NCBI GenBank assembly: GCA_964368985.1
Contig: CAYJDW010000029.1
Span: 1 to 27,966, forward strand
Reading direction: 5' to 3'
DNA from: G023898405 sp964368985
GTDB lineage: Bacteria > Myxococcota > UBA727 > JABDBI01
DNA length: 27,966 bases
The notes below the pieces were generated by a model. That model was not told where the DNA came from and made no database searches. It saw only the letters and a list, made by a program, of their open reading frames with translations. Below, one piece after another: positions 1 through 8,710 of this stretch (position 1 is the stretch's first letter; every line of letters begins with the position of its first letter). The position numbers were made by a program, and so were the translations under genes.

Positions 1-83
1 GTGGGTTTTTTTTGTGGCCAAAGGGGGCGGGGCTTTATTATAAAAAAGCGTTAACTTTAACAAACCAGTTGATGAGCCAAAAA

Positions 84-132
84 CCCTCCCTCTCCCGCTT
101 GCGGGAGAGGGCTCGGGGAGAGGGTGGAGAAA
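84..132 (+). repeat. Intergenic palindromic repeat, copy 1
   Basis: The core CTCTCCCGCTTGCGGGAGAG is a perfect inverted repeat, followed by a GGGAGAGGGTGGAGAAA tail. The same core and tail occur at 202-250 (inverted), 10201-10249, 10292-10340 (inverted) and 25085-25125 (tail truncated). This is a REP/BIME-like dispersed element. Together with copy 2 it could fold into a long hairpin. The rest of 1-329 holds only this pair and the lipase leader; I see no gene there. Confidence 0.85.
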
Positions 133-201
133 CAAAACCGAGCGAATATCGAGGTTATTGTCCAAAAAACTTTTGATACACCCAAAGATTCCAGCTTTGT
201 G

Positions 202-250
202 TCTCTCCACCCTCACCCTAGCCTCTCCCGCAAGCGGGAGAGGAGTTGTT
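202..250 (-). repeat. Intergenic palindromic repeat, copy 2 (inverted)
   Basis: This is the reverse complement of the element at 84-132, separated from it by about 70 nt. Read on the minus strand it starts AACAACTCCTCTCCCGC and ends AGGGTGGAGA, closest to the copies at 10201 and 25085. The head-to-head pairing is typical of BIME or small MITE arrangements. It lies about 80 nt upstream of the lipase start and could affect its leader, although no regulatory role is shown. Confidence 0.85.
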
Positions 251-329
251 CTGCTGCTTAGTAAGATCTTTAAAAATATGTTTGCTGAAAGCGTAAGCTG
301 GAGCAAGAATAAAAAAATAAGAGGCCCTC

Positions 330-1241
330 ATGAACCCCATCCTCCCCGCCCTCAGCATCCTCCTCATGAGCAGCTCCCTGTGGGCCTCTGAAACCTGTAA
401 AACCACCTATCCCATCGTCTTAGCCCACGGCCTTTTCGGGTATGGCGGGAGTATCGGTTTTCTAAGTTATTGGGGCGAGCTGCCCACCACCCTACGCAAA
501 TGTGGCGCCACCGTTTATTTGGCCCATGTCAGCCAAGCCAATATGACCACCGAACGCGGTGAACAACTTCATCGCCAGCTCCTCGAGTGGGGCCACGAAA
601 AATACAATCTCATCGGCCACAGCCACGGTGGCCTTGATGCCCGCTATGTTTTGGAAAATTATCCAGAGATCGTCGCCTCAGTAAGCACCATCGGCACCCC
701 TCATCGAGGCTCAAAGGTGGCCGATCAAGTGCATGCCAACTTAAGCGGCAACGGCTTCTTAGAAACCACCTCCGCCTTCTTCGCCAATTTCCTCGCCTAC
801 AGCATCGCCCTTTTATCCGGCCACTTTAACTGGCAAGACGCCCGCCAAGCCCTCCACTCCCTCACCACCGATGCCCTAAAACATTTCAACAGCCACTACC
901 ACATCGGCCTCTCCCCCCACGAATGCGAAGGCGGCCCCGCCACCTACCGAGGCCGCAAACTTTATTCCTGGGGCAGCTATGGCACCGAGCCCACCTCCCA
1001 CCTCGATTGGTTCGGCTATATTATGCAACACGCCTCCCGCGCCTTCCCAGCCGGCGAACCAAACGATGGCCTCGTCTCGGTCTGCTCCATGAAGTTCGGC
1101 AAATGGCTCGGCGCCATGCCCAATGCGCATCACCTTATTCCGGTTGGTGGGGTGGTTTCGCCGGTGCCTGATGGGCTTTTAGGGTGGCCGGAGGAGATGT
1201 TTTTGGCGCATGGGAGGAGATTGAAGGGGGATGGGGTTTAG
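330..1241 (+). CDS. Secreted triacylglycerol lipase (LipA-like, alpha/beta hydrolase)
   Basis: A 303-residue lipase expected to hydrolyse long-chain triacylglycerols outside the cell. It opens with a signal peptide (residues 1-19, ending LWA before SET). An oxyanion-hole motif AHGLFGY lies at about 32-38, and the nucleophile elbow GHSHGG at 96-101 contains Ser98. The acidic residue is in the NDGLVS motif (Asp246), and a candidate catalytic His is at 267 or 268. Cys199 and Cys252 sit where Pseudomonas LipA has its single disulfide, so the family assignment is good. Length matches family I.1/I.2 mature lipases. The start is supported by AAGAGG six nt upstream of ATG. Family I lipases usually need the foldase Lif, often encoded next door; none is visible here. 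Codons are strongly C-ending (GCC, ACC, CTC), unlike the lipoprotein genes next to it. Confidence 0.9.
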   Translation: MNPILPALSILLMSSSLWASETCKTTYPIVLAHGLFGYGGSIGFLSYWGELPTTLRKCGATVYLAHVSQANMTTERGEQLHRQLLEWGHEKYNLIGHSHGGLDARYVLENYPEIVASVSTIGTPHRGSKVADQVHANLSGNGFLETTSAFFANFLAYSIALLSGHFNWQDARQALHSLTTDALKHFNSHYHIGLSPHECEGGPATYRGRKLYSWGSYGTEPTSHLDWFGYIMQHASRAFPAGEPNDGLVSVCSMKFGKWLGAMPNAHHLIPVGGVVSPVPDGLLGWPEEMFLAHGRRLKGDGV

Positions 1242-1248
1242 GGATAAA

Positions 1249-1276
1249 AAAAGGAACCCGGTTAGGGGTTCCTTTT
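1249..1276 (-). terminator. Rho-independent terminator, probably bidirectional
   Basis: An 11-bp stem (AAAAGGAACCC with GGGTTCCTTTT) and 6-nt loop lie between two convergent genes. On the minus strand it is followed by a run of Ts, so it should end the large lipoprotein transcript. On the plus strand the stem ends in TTTT, so it may also stop the lipase transcript. Confidence 0.8.
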
Positions 1277-1297
1277 ATAGCTTGCTAAGAAGCTTTA

Positions 1298-4200
1298 CTA
1301 GGGAACTATATAGTTAACTATAGGAGCATTAACTAATTTTGCAGGCGACCTACCAACAGGAGCAACACCACCACCGAGCACTGCCGGTAGCAATGCCGGT
1401 ACATGGTTTGGCTGCGCTGCTCCAGTAATCCCATTAAAGTGTACCGTATCGCCAACTATCCACGGCAAGTTCCCCCTCATCGCTATAGGCAAGAATACTC
1501 TATCACCAACTGCAGCTCCAGGACCAGCAACAGTGATCGTCACCACAAAACCATTACCGCCAGCTCCCGTGTCATAAGCCTGGGTTACTGTTCCTTGGAA
1601 AACCCCGACTACAGCAACAGGAGGATGCGCTCTATGGATTCCCCGCAAATAATTTCCAATGGCATTAATATCATTGTTGAAGAATGCCCTCACAGCTACT
1701 CCATTCATTAGTGGCAGCGTAGGGGGAACGGCACTAAGGTGACCATCCAGCTCATTAATCAGATTGTTCATAAGAAGGTTAGTCTTTCCGACATTGGCAA
1801 CATTAGCGGTAATCCAGTTATATGCTGCCACAGTTAGAGCTCCCGGCGGATCCAATTCTGGGTGAATACCATTAGCGCGACCTTTGATCGTGTCCCTCAG
1901 ATTATTATTCACAAGGCCAAATAACCCGCTCCGTGCAGCTCCATTCAGTAAACTATCCCTACCCAAGACAGCAAGACCCGCAGCATTAACGTAATCATCT
2001 TTCTTCCGCGGCAATGTATCGATCGCCGCCTGAACAGCCGTCATAATGCGGTTCTTTTGTCCGTTACTAATCCCACCAGTGCCAATGATATCATTATAGA
2101 TATTAACATCCATCCAAGCAGGTCGACCGGCGACAGGAGCGACTGCTGCATCGGCAACAGCATCTCTTACAGCCAACTTCCAGGCATCAGCATCCGCTGC
2201 AACAAGTGGGTTCCCTACTGCAATGGCGTTATCAACAGCATCATCAAGAGCCACATTACGAGCCGCCGGGTTTGCGTGAGGACCATCTATCGCAGCTTTT
2301 GCAAGCATCAGCATCGCATTCATCTGGGTATTGCTTGCTTTTGCATCACTTATAATCACTGCATGGATACCTGTATAGGCGGGGCCATCCAGGCGGACGC
2401 CAACGTCGTTTTCAGCAAGAATCGCAGCTTCAATATCATGAGCTGCATCTACAGCAGCATTGACGTTCGCCTCGAGTACACCACCCGCACTTGCCCCACC
2501 CGCAGCAGCAATAGCAGCTGTAATAACGCCCCCACGTGTAGCGTTATCTACATAACGCGGACGCAAATTAATAGCTTCTCTAACCCCAGTAATAATGGCG
2601 TCTATGTTTGCAGGTATTCGAGCTGAATCCCTGATAACATCATACGCAGCATAAGGTATTCCCGAGGCTACAAAACTCTGTATTGCGCCGGCAAACGGAT
2701 AATATTTTGTTTCTAGCGTTCCATTAATTGCTACGGCTGTCCCTGGATTAAGGTTTGCAGCATTCAATGCCACCTGAATGTCAGCAAGCCTTTGGGCTGG
2801 ATCAGCCACATTAACAGCATCTCGTATTGCCCTGAGAAGGGTATTCTTCACTTTCGTAGTGCTTGCCGCAGCAACCCCGCTAACAGCAGCATGTACAGTC
2901 GGATCGAGATCTGCAGTTGCCGGAGTGAGTGGCACTGGGTGAGCCACATTAACTGTGTTAATTATAGGATCCGCATAATTAGTATCCGCGAGCACAGCGG
3001 CAGCGGCTCCACCAACACCAGCACCGCCATTATCTCTAACTGCGTCTCTAATAAGAGTGGCCCGATTTGCAAGAGCAACAGCATCAGCTGGATCAGCCGC
3101 GGTAGCCCCTGCTATAACTGCCATAATCGCATTCAAATGAGTCTGGGTACGATCACCTTTAAGAGGATCCCGAATAGCGTCAATTATTGTATTGTCCATC
3201 CCTGCAGGAATAACTTCAGGAACTGCTCGATATAAGTTATCGACACCAGCACTAATAGTACCATCTAGACCTGCTGGAGGTGCAGCGGGATTAAACGCGG
3301 CATTAACCTGATCTGTGATGAACCTATTCCTGGCAGCACTTGGTTCTCTATGAGGTCCAACAATGGCAACCTGTAGGTTTGCCATAATTAAGTTCCTCTG
3401 AGCATTGCGCAACCCAGGAGCATTGAGAGCCATGAAGAAATCATAGAGATCATCAGTCATACCAACGGGGCGCAACAGCTCGTCAGTATCGAGTGGGGTC
3501 CCAGCTGCCAGCAAAGCGTCATCCAAATATTGAATCAAATCATTAAAGAAGCCTGCAATTGGGGGGACGAGCCTACCAATTCTTGTATCTCGCGCAGGCT
3601 TAGAATCGCCTGGACCCCTAATAGCAACTGCAGCAGTAATTTGTGGGAGGAGTAAATTTAACTGACCAGCCTCGCCACGGTGAGAAATGGCCCTTCGTTG
3701 GAAGCGGTCATAAAGCTCATTGGAAATACCCCCTGCTACATCTGCCTGAGCAATCAAAAGAGGTTTATTTGTCTGCATTACTGTTTTCAGCGCAACAAGA
3801 TCAAAGGAGTCTGCCCCAGCAGCTGGAACCGCAGCAAAAGCAGCAGCGATGCCAGGAGCATTCAGCAGGGCTTCCCGAGCAGCAAGATTATCATGGTCCT
3901 GTGCATAAATTGGCTCTATTAAGTCATAAAGGTCATTCAATTTAAAGACTCGCGCATTGTTAGCAGCATGAGAGCGTTGAAACAGGCCATGAGTATTAAG
4001 ATCCAGCCTGCCCGGCCCTTTCAAAACCGTAACACCAAAAGGACTTTCCCCAGGCTGGTTTAGAGCATTATTAACCTGTGCAGCATCAACAATACTTCCC
4101 ACGGGTATAGCAGCGGCCACGGCATCATTGCGCAATGCAAGTGTAGCGTAAGTTCCTGCAGGAGCTGATACGATGCCCTTAACCGCACGAAGGAAACCGT

Positions 4201-5467
4201 TTAACGTAGTAATGGTTGCATCATCAGTCGCACTAGCGGCTGGAACCGTGAAAAGAGCTGAAGTAACAGGGCCTAAAGGAGGAGTAGTCGCCTCAAGATT
4301 CTCTAAACCTACACGAAGCGGTCTATCAGTGTTTAGCGCTGTTTTAATTTGAACAAGCGTAATACCAGCAGCAGTGGCCGCATTAGCAATATCAGCCACT
4401 GCATCTATTGCTAATCCCCGCGCTTGTTGAGTGAAGTGAGTTTCATCGTCATAAACAGACGGTTTTATTTTAGCAAGCAGCGCGTTGAGGGCAGCCACGT
4501 CCGCACCCACATTCTTTCGCGCTATAAACAACCCATAAGTCGCGCCAGCATCTCCACCGGGTATACCCGTGGAAGCATCTAAGCCATCACTTCCACCACT
4601 GATCGGCTTATCTTGATCCATAAAGCGCTTGATATCCGCAGCAGCAACCGTACTACCCGCAGGAATCGCCATGGTGTTTATAGCTCTGTCGCGATCACCA
4701 GTCGTCGCGTAAGTAGTGTCATAGATAGTCTTCACTAGAACCAAATGGGCCTTCAAAGCATCAACAATTGCGGTAGTCGCGGTCGCGGCTGTGGCAGCAT
4801 TCGTAAAGAGTTCAAAGGTTTTATCACCCAAGCCACCTTTCACGAGACCAAGTCTATCAATTTCCATCGCAGTTTTAATTTTAGCTGCGGTCACACCAGC
4901 AACCCCTGCGGCGTCGATCTTAAGAGCGTCGATAGCTGCATCGCGCTTGGCTTTGGTATCCAAAGCGACGATCGGTTTAACTTTTTTAAGCAGCTCATTT
5001 AATGCGAGAATGTCCTTAGCATTAGCAGCAGCGGCATCAGCAAATAAGGCATAGGTCGCAGCGCCGACAGTCTCTTGGTCATCTAGCCCTGGACCAATCG
5101 GGTATTCTTTATTCACAAGAATCTTAATGGCAGAGGCGAGTTTGTCATCTCCCCCATTATCTTTAACCGCTTTGACAATAGCTGCTTCCCGGGCTTTTTC
5201 ATTGACAGTATTGCCTTTAATAGCCTGAGCCACCGATTTCATGATCTTGGCGAGAACATCGTTCGTGAGGTCTTTTCGGTCTTTAATGACGTTATAAACC
5301 GCCTTACTGTCCAACCCTGCATCCTTTTGGGTTATTAACCCAGAGGGGGGCGTCGGTCGCGCAGCAGTGTCGTCGGGCGTTGTCGTTTTTTTGTCGCAAG
5401 AAGCTACGACGAGCGCAAAATTCAATATTAAAAACAGTTTTGCAATAGTATAAGTCATATATTTCAT
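1298..5467 (-). CDS. Giant alanine-rich tandem-repeat lipoprotein with C-terminal OB/cold-shock-like domain (paralogue 1)
   Basis: A 1389-residue protein of unknown function. Its signal peptide ends in a lipobox (VVASC, Cys24), followed by a Thr/Pro-rich linker, so it should be lipid-anchored. Residues 50 to about 1285 are roughly a dozen or more degenerate helical units of about 80-90 residues. One type has the pattern GLD...TYALF, LN.LL..VKPI, RD.AID, IKTAM..DRPL (about 128-660). The other has Y..I, LNAIM..V..AI, AVRDNGG, A.N.AV..AHP (50-127 and after about 669). The C-terminus (about 1289-1389) is a beta-type domain with GFVV, RVFLP, VGDTVHFNG, ending APIVNY. Start: Met4 (5458) has a better-placed GGGATG upstream than Met1. 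The paralogue upstream has the same architecture and a matching promoter block. It could be an adhesin, scaffold or S-layer-like protein, but nothing in the sequence decides this. Confidence 0.85.
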   Translation of the reverse strand: MKYMTYTIAKLFLILNFALVVASCDKKTTTPDDTAARPTPPSGLITQKDAGLDSKAVYNVIKDRKDLTNDVLAKIMKSVAQAIKGNTVNEKAREAAIVKAVKDNGGDDKLASAIKILVNKEYPIGPGLDDQETVGAATYALFADAAAANAKDILALNELLKKVKPIVALDTKAKRDAAIDALKIDAAGVAGVTAAKIKTAMEIDRLGLVKGGLGDKTFELFTNAATAATATTAIVDALKAHLVLVKTIYDTTYATTGDRDRAINTMAIPAGSTVAAADIKRFMDQDKPISGGSDGLDASTGIPGGDAGATYGLFIARKNVGADVAALNALLAKIKPSVYDDETHFTQQARGLAIDAVADIANAATAAGITLVQIKTALNTDRPLRVGLENLEATTPPLGPVTSALFTVPAASATDDATITTLNGFLRAVKGIVSAPAGTYATLALRNDAVAAAIPVGSIVDAAQVNNALNQPGESPFGVTVLKGPGRLDLNTHGLFQRSHAANNARVFKLNDLYDLIEPIYAQDHDNLAAREALLNAPGIAAAFAAVPAAGADSFDLVALKTVMQTNKPLLIAQADVAGGISNELYDRFQRRAISHRGEAGQLNLLLPQITAAVAIRGPGDSKPARDTRIGRLVPPIAGFFNDLIQYLDDALLAAGTPLDTDELLRPVGMTDDLYDFFMALNAPGLRNAQRNLIMANLQVAIVGPHREPSAARNRFITDQVNAAFNPAAPPAGLDGTISAGVDNLYRAVPEVIPAGMDNTIIDAIRDPLKGDRTQTHLNAIMAVIAGATAADPADAVALANRATLIRDAVRDNGGAGVGGAAAAVLADTNYADPIINTVNVAHPVPLTPATADLDPTVHAAVSGVAAASTTKVKNTLLRAIRDAVNVADPAQRLADIQVALNAANLNPGTAVAINGTLETKYYPFAGAIQSFVASGIPYAAYDVIRDSARIPANIDAIITGVREAINLRPRYVDNATRGGVITAAIAAAGGASAGGVLEANVNAAVDAAHDIEAAILAENDVGVRLDGPAYTGIHAVIISDAKASNTQMNAMLMLAKAAIDGPHANPAARNVALDDAVDNAIAVGNPLVAADADAWKLAVRDAVADAAVAPVAGRPAWMDVNIYNDIIGTGGISNGQKNRIMTAVQAAIDTLPRKKDDYVNAAGLAVLGRDSLLNGAARSGLFGLVNNNLRDTIKGRANGIHPELDPPGALTVAAYNWITANVANVGKTNLLMNNLINELDGHLSAVPPTLPLMNGVAVRAFFNNDINAIGNYLRGIHRAHPPVAVVGVFQGTVTQAYDTGAGGNGFVVTITVAGPGAAVGDRVFLPIAMRGNLPWIVGDTVHFNGITGAAQPNHVPALLPAVLGGGVAPVGRSPAKLVNAPIVNYIVP

Positions 5468-5523
5468 CCCACTTAGATTTCGAGATATAGGCCTAAATTA
5501 TTGATTCTTCTCAATTATAAAAG

Positions 5524-5609
5524 AGACACTATATCAACTTCTCTAAAAAGTCGCACAGCTTGTTTTTATATGACAACCCGGCTGCGACCTGGCACGATTA
5601 ATTTCGCGC
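5524..5609 (-). promoter_or_regulatory. Conserved upstream block of repeat-lipoprotein gene 1
   Basis: Read on the minus strand the block contains GCGCGAAATTAATCGTGC (5592-5609), AAGCTGTG (5554-5561), AAGTTG (5535-5540) and a TATAGT -10-like hexamer (5528-5533). The same elements occur in the same order upstream of the paralogue at 8493-8580, with spacings of 38 versus 39, 19 versus 19 and 7 versus 8 nt. The -10-like hexamer would give a leader of about 55 nt. No convincing -35 is present, so an activator or alternative sigma factor is possible. The remainder of the 5468-5768 gap holds a G-rich stretch (5655-5684), the terminator at 5725 and no gene. Confidence 0.5.
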
Positions 5610-5724
5610 ACGTTTACTCGGGTAGGCTAGATGGTCAAGCTTAAAAGGCAACCCGGGGGGTGGTTTTTTTGGGGAGGGGGGTGCCACTATTAGGGTTTCG
5701 AAGATAAAGTCCGGAACAATAAAA

Positions 5725-5749
5725 AAAAGGAGCTCATTGAGCTCCTTTT
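5725..5749 (-). terminator. Rho-independent terminator of repeat-lipoprotein gene 2
   Basis: A 12-bp near-perfect hairpin (AAAAGGAGCTCA with TGAGCTCCTTTT) is followed on the minus strand by a T-run (poly-A at 5721-5728 on the plus strand). It lies 20 nt past the stop codon of the gene ending at 5769. It separates the two paralogous genes into independent transcripts. Confidence 0.85.
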
Positions 5750-5768
5750 ACTTAGTAACAACTAACTC

Positions 5769-8420
5769 TTAGTTCTCATAGTTAACAATCGGAGCGGTAA
5801 CAGATTTAATTACCACTCTCCCAAAGCCTACTATACCTGCTCTAGTTTGATAATCCGGGGCGGCAGACACCGTATTAAACATGACATTGTCACCCACGCT
5901 TATCGGCAAGCCGGCCAACATCGTTTCAGGCAAGAAATACTTTGCATTACCAGCAGCAGCATCTTCGACTATGAAACCCGCAGGATGAGCACCAGTGGCC
6001 GCTCTTGCTTCAGTAACTTCAGCAGTAATAGCTGGAGGAGGAAGAATAGTAAGGGCATGTTCCTCATTAAGCTTTCGCAAAAGCTCAACCTTGTCAGCCT
6101 CAACTAATCCACCGAACGCAGCAGTGGCAGCATTCACACCATCTATTCGTGCTTGATGAGTAGTTGTATTGGGAACAAGAAGCACTAAGGCATCAAGCAG
6201 CGTATTAATTTGGGTATTGGTTTTTATCGGCGCAACATTAGCCTTAGTTCTAGCCCAAGTTATGAACCACTGATGCAAGGCAATAGTTCCCGGAGTATGT
6301 ATATCCGCGCCAAAGTACGTGGCAGAGGCAACTTTGATCGCTTCTGACAAAGCAAAGGCACGAGGATTGGTTACACCATCCATCACGTCGCCCGCATCCA
6401 ACCCTAAGGCCGCCTTTACTTGGGTCTCGATGTCTGCATTACGATTAGCATTAACACGTACCCGCACCATATTGATGCTCCTCAAACCGACCATCAGAGT
6501 ATTCAGCTGGGCGTTTGTAGCAAAATCGTCGTTCACCAAAACATTGTAGATACTTTCGGGGAGATTTGATGCCCCCAGCAGAGTCAAAGTATTTGGCAAA
6601 CCATTAGCAGGCAAGAAGGCTTCAACTGCAGTTCTGATAGTTGTATACCAAAGCGATTCGTCACCAGCCAACACTGCGGCAGGATCCAAAGCTAGTGCTA
6701 TTCTAATTGCTCGCTTAATAGCCTCGTCACGTTGAGCTTCGACTCGTTCTTTCAGAGCAAGTCTAAGTTCTGGCATAGCCCGCAACATCTGCTCGTTGCT
6801 ATATTTTGGAACGCCCGGGGTTCCAGCCGAACCAAAGACAGCATCGTAGATTCCACCATCGAGCAAATCTCCAGGCGAAGCTGGTAGCGCAGAAGCAAGA
6901 TCAGCAGGTTGTGCTATATTAGCTGCAGTATTGATTGCGGTGATCCAAGCAGCATCACCAGCACCACCCATGGCCGCATTAACTGCCGCCGTTATCCTGG
7001 TTAAGCGTGCAGCATGGTCTCTCGGACGAAGATCCATAGCCTCTTTTATTGGTTTTGGAGCCGCAGCATTCGCCCCGATCAAGGCCGCTTTCTGGGCTAG
7101 AGTTATCGGCGCAGGACGGCGTCTGATGGCAGAATATACACCTGCATCAAGCCCTGAAGCTGGCAGACTTAAGAAGGCCACGTTGAAATAAACGTCATCC
7201 ACAATAGCGATTAAAGCCACGCCGAACGCGGGATCAGCCGCGCCATTTGCGTTGATCGCTGCAACAATAGCGGCATCTCGGAGTCCTTTGTTAACTTGGA
7301 GAGTATGAGTTCGAAGCTCAAGAATAATCCCGTTCTTTTGTTCCGGGCTTCTCGCTGCAGCATTAATCACATTGAACACATCTTCATCAAGACCTGATTC
7401 AGCTGCTAACATTGCAACAATCGGATATTCACCCGGAAGTTGCGCCATAATAATAATAGCAGTTATCAAAGCGGTATCTTCAGGGGTAAAAACAGCAGCT
7501 CCCAAAGCTCGCACGTTTCTCACTGCAGCTTCAACTGCTGCCTTTCGTGTAGCAGTGGTAAATTTATGCGCAGGATCCCTAACTGCAGCGAGCACTAGCG
7601 GCATTAAAGCATTTCTTTGACCAACGGTTAGTGCAGGATGGGCAGTATTTGCCACGGCACCATGAGTCAGAGGCGCAAGTCCTGAAGCGGCTGGATCCAA
7701 CAATACATCTGGATGTTCAGCATCTACTGCCGCATTAATCGCGGTCGCATAAGCCGCATCAGTTGCGGCATTGGTAGCTCCGCCATGAGCCAAAACAGCG
7801 GCATTAATGGCTGCAATTCTTAAGGGGTTTGGCATACCATGTGCCCTAATAGCATCTTGCACCGCAACCATAAGAGCATTCAACTCTGCATCGCTACGAG
7901 TTCCTCTGCCATTTGCGCCTTTTTCAACAATGGCATTGTAAACAGGTTCTTTTGCCAAGCCTGATTTAGCAAAGGTCTTCAAAGAGGCAGTGCCTGGTGG
8001 AAGATCTTTATCGGCTTTCAGCTTAGTTTTCAAAGCAGCTCTGATGGCTGCAACATCCATGCCGCCAAGAGCATTTGGAATATCTAAATCATCGATAGCT
8101 TCATCGCGCTTTGCGAGGGTGTCATAGGTAGTTTGGTCTTTGAAAATAGCATCAACTGCACCGAGAAGCTTATTGATTTCTTCCATTTTCTTAGGATCAT
8201 CTTTGGCAATTTTTTGAAAGAGTGCATAGGTTTCAGCACCTATGTCTAACTTGTCTTTCTGGGTCAAAGGCACCACAGGATCGTCTTGATCTGGATCGGG
8301 CTTTTTAGTCGAAGGTGTAGGCGTCGTAGACTTAGATTCTTTATCCTTATCCCCACCGCATGATGCTACAAAGAGCGAAAAACTCAATAAAAATAAAAGT
8401 TTCATCGTGTTAGAAGCCAT
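5769..8420 (-). CDS. Alanine-rich tandem-repeat lipoprotein with C-terminal OB/cold-shock-like domain (paralogue 2)
   Basis: An 883-residue paralogue of the downstream 1389-residue protein; function unknown. The signal peptide ends in lipobox FVASC (Cys21), followed by a charged Lys/Asp/Pro/Thr linker to about residue 52. About eight repeats follow. The first (57-140) is the ETYALF / IN.LL..V / KRDEAIDDL type. The rest (about 152-789) are the VYNAI / LNALM..V..AI / AAINAAV..HGG / AINAAVDAEHP type. The C-terminal domain (796-883) has VTEARAATG, AGFIVED, KYFLPE, ISVGDNVMF and again ends TAPIVNY. It has fewer repeats but the same cap and the same promoter block as its paralogue, which points to gene duplication with repeat gain or loss. 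Met1 has AGGGGA 11-12 nt upstream; Met6 would leave a cleaner signal peptide and is an alternative. Confidence 0.85.
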   Translation of the reverse strand: MASNTMKLLFLLSFSLFVASCGGDKDKESKSTTPTPSTKKPDPDQDDPVVPLTQKDKLDIGAETYALFQKIAKDDPKKMEEINKLLGAVDAIFKDQTTYDTLAKRDEAIDDLDIPNALGGMDVAAIRAALKTKLKADKDLPPGTASLKTFAKSGLAKEPVYNAIVEKGANGRGTRSDAELNALMVAVQDAIRAHGMPNPLRIAAINAAVLAHGGATNAATDAAYATAINAAVDAEHPDVLLDPAASGLAPLTHGAVANTAHPALTVGQRNALMPLVLAAVRDPAHKFTTATRKAAVEAAVRNVRALGAAVFTPEDTALITAIIIMAQLPGEYPIVAMLAAESGLDEDVFNVINAAARSPEQKNGIILELRTHTLQVNKGLRDAAIVAAINANGAADPAFGVALIAIVDDVYFNVAFLSLPASGLDAGVYSAIRRRPAPITLAQKAALIGANAAAPKPIKEAMDLRPRDHAARLTRITAAVNAAMGGAGDAAWITAINTAANIAQPADLASALPASPGDLLDGGIYDAVFGSAGTPGVPKYSNEQMLRAMPELRLALKERVEAQRDEAIKRAIRIALALDPAAVLAGDESLWYTTIRTAVEAFLPANGLPNTLTLLGASNLPESIYNVLVNDDFATNAQLNTLMVGLRSINMVRVRVNANRNADIETQVKAALGLDAGDVMDGVTNPRAFALSEAIKVASATYFGADIHTPGTIALHQWFITWARTKANVAPIKTNTQINTLLDALVLLVPNTTTHQARIDGVNAATAAFGGLVEADKVELLRKLNEEHALTILPPPAITAEVTEARAATGAHPAGFIVEDAAAGNAKYFLPETMLAGLPISVGDNVMFNTVSAAPDYQTRAGIVGFGRVVIKSVTAPIVNYEN

Positions 8421-8492
8421 AATAATTCATTCCCCTGTTTTAATGTTCTCTATAAAAAGTCTATTTATTTGGGCAATTAACCAGCTATTAAT

Positions 8493-8580
8493 AGACTTTA
8501 TAGTCAACTTTACTTAAATCAAACACAGCTTATTGTCTTCTTAGCTATTAAACTGTGTTTGAGCACGATTTTTTTCGCGC
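8493..8580 (-). promoter_or_regulatory. Conserved upstream block of repeat-lipoprotein gene 2
   Basis: On the minus strand this carries GCGCGAAAAAAATCGTGC (8563-8580), AAGCTGTG (8524-8531), AAGTTG (8505-8510) and a TATAAA -10-like hexamer (8497-8502). It matches the block at 5524-5609 in order and spacing. The flanks and inner spacers differ, so these words look selected rather than merely a recent duplication. It implies that both paralogues are controlled the same way. The leader would be about 77 nt. Confidence 0.5.
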
Positions 8581-8710
8581 CTTTTGCCGGTTCAACTTAG
8601 CCTAGCAACTCCAAATGACAACCCCGGGTTCTAACTTTATTCCTGGCAGCCATGTCCATATGAAGCTGGATCTGGATTCGCCAGCGGCTTCGGCTAAGGG
8701 ACTAAAAATA

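Noticed and set aside
84..250. CRISPR-like spacing of repeats
   Set aside because: There are only two copies in opposite orientation with one spacer. No array and no cas gene is present, and the family is dispersed across the window.
2057..2626. 189-codon open frame on the plus strand opposite lipoprotein gene 1
   Set aside because: Its product is Ser/Ile/Asn/Cys-rich with no recognisable domain. It is the mirror of Ala-rich repeat coding on the other strand, and it has no RBS or homologous counterpart in the paralogue.
5590..5607. Sigma54-like word CTGGCACG...TTTCGC on the plus strand
   Set aside because: It points away from both lipoprotein starts, the -12 part is imperfect and the paralogous copy lacks the GG. 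It is better explained as part of the conserved minus-strand block.
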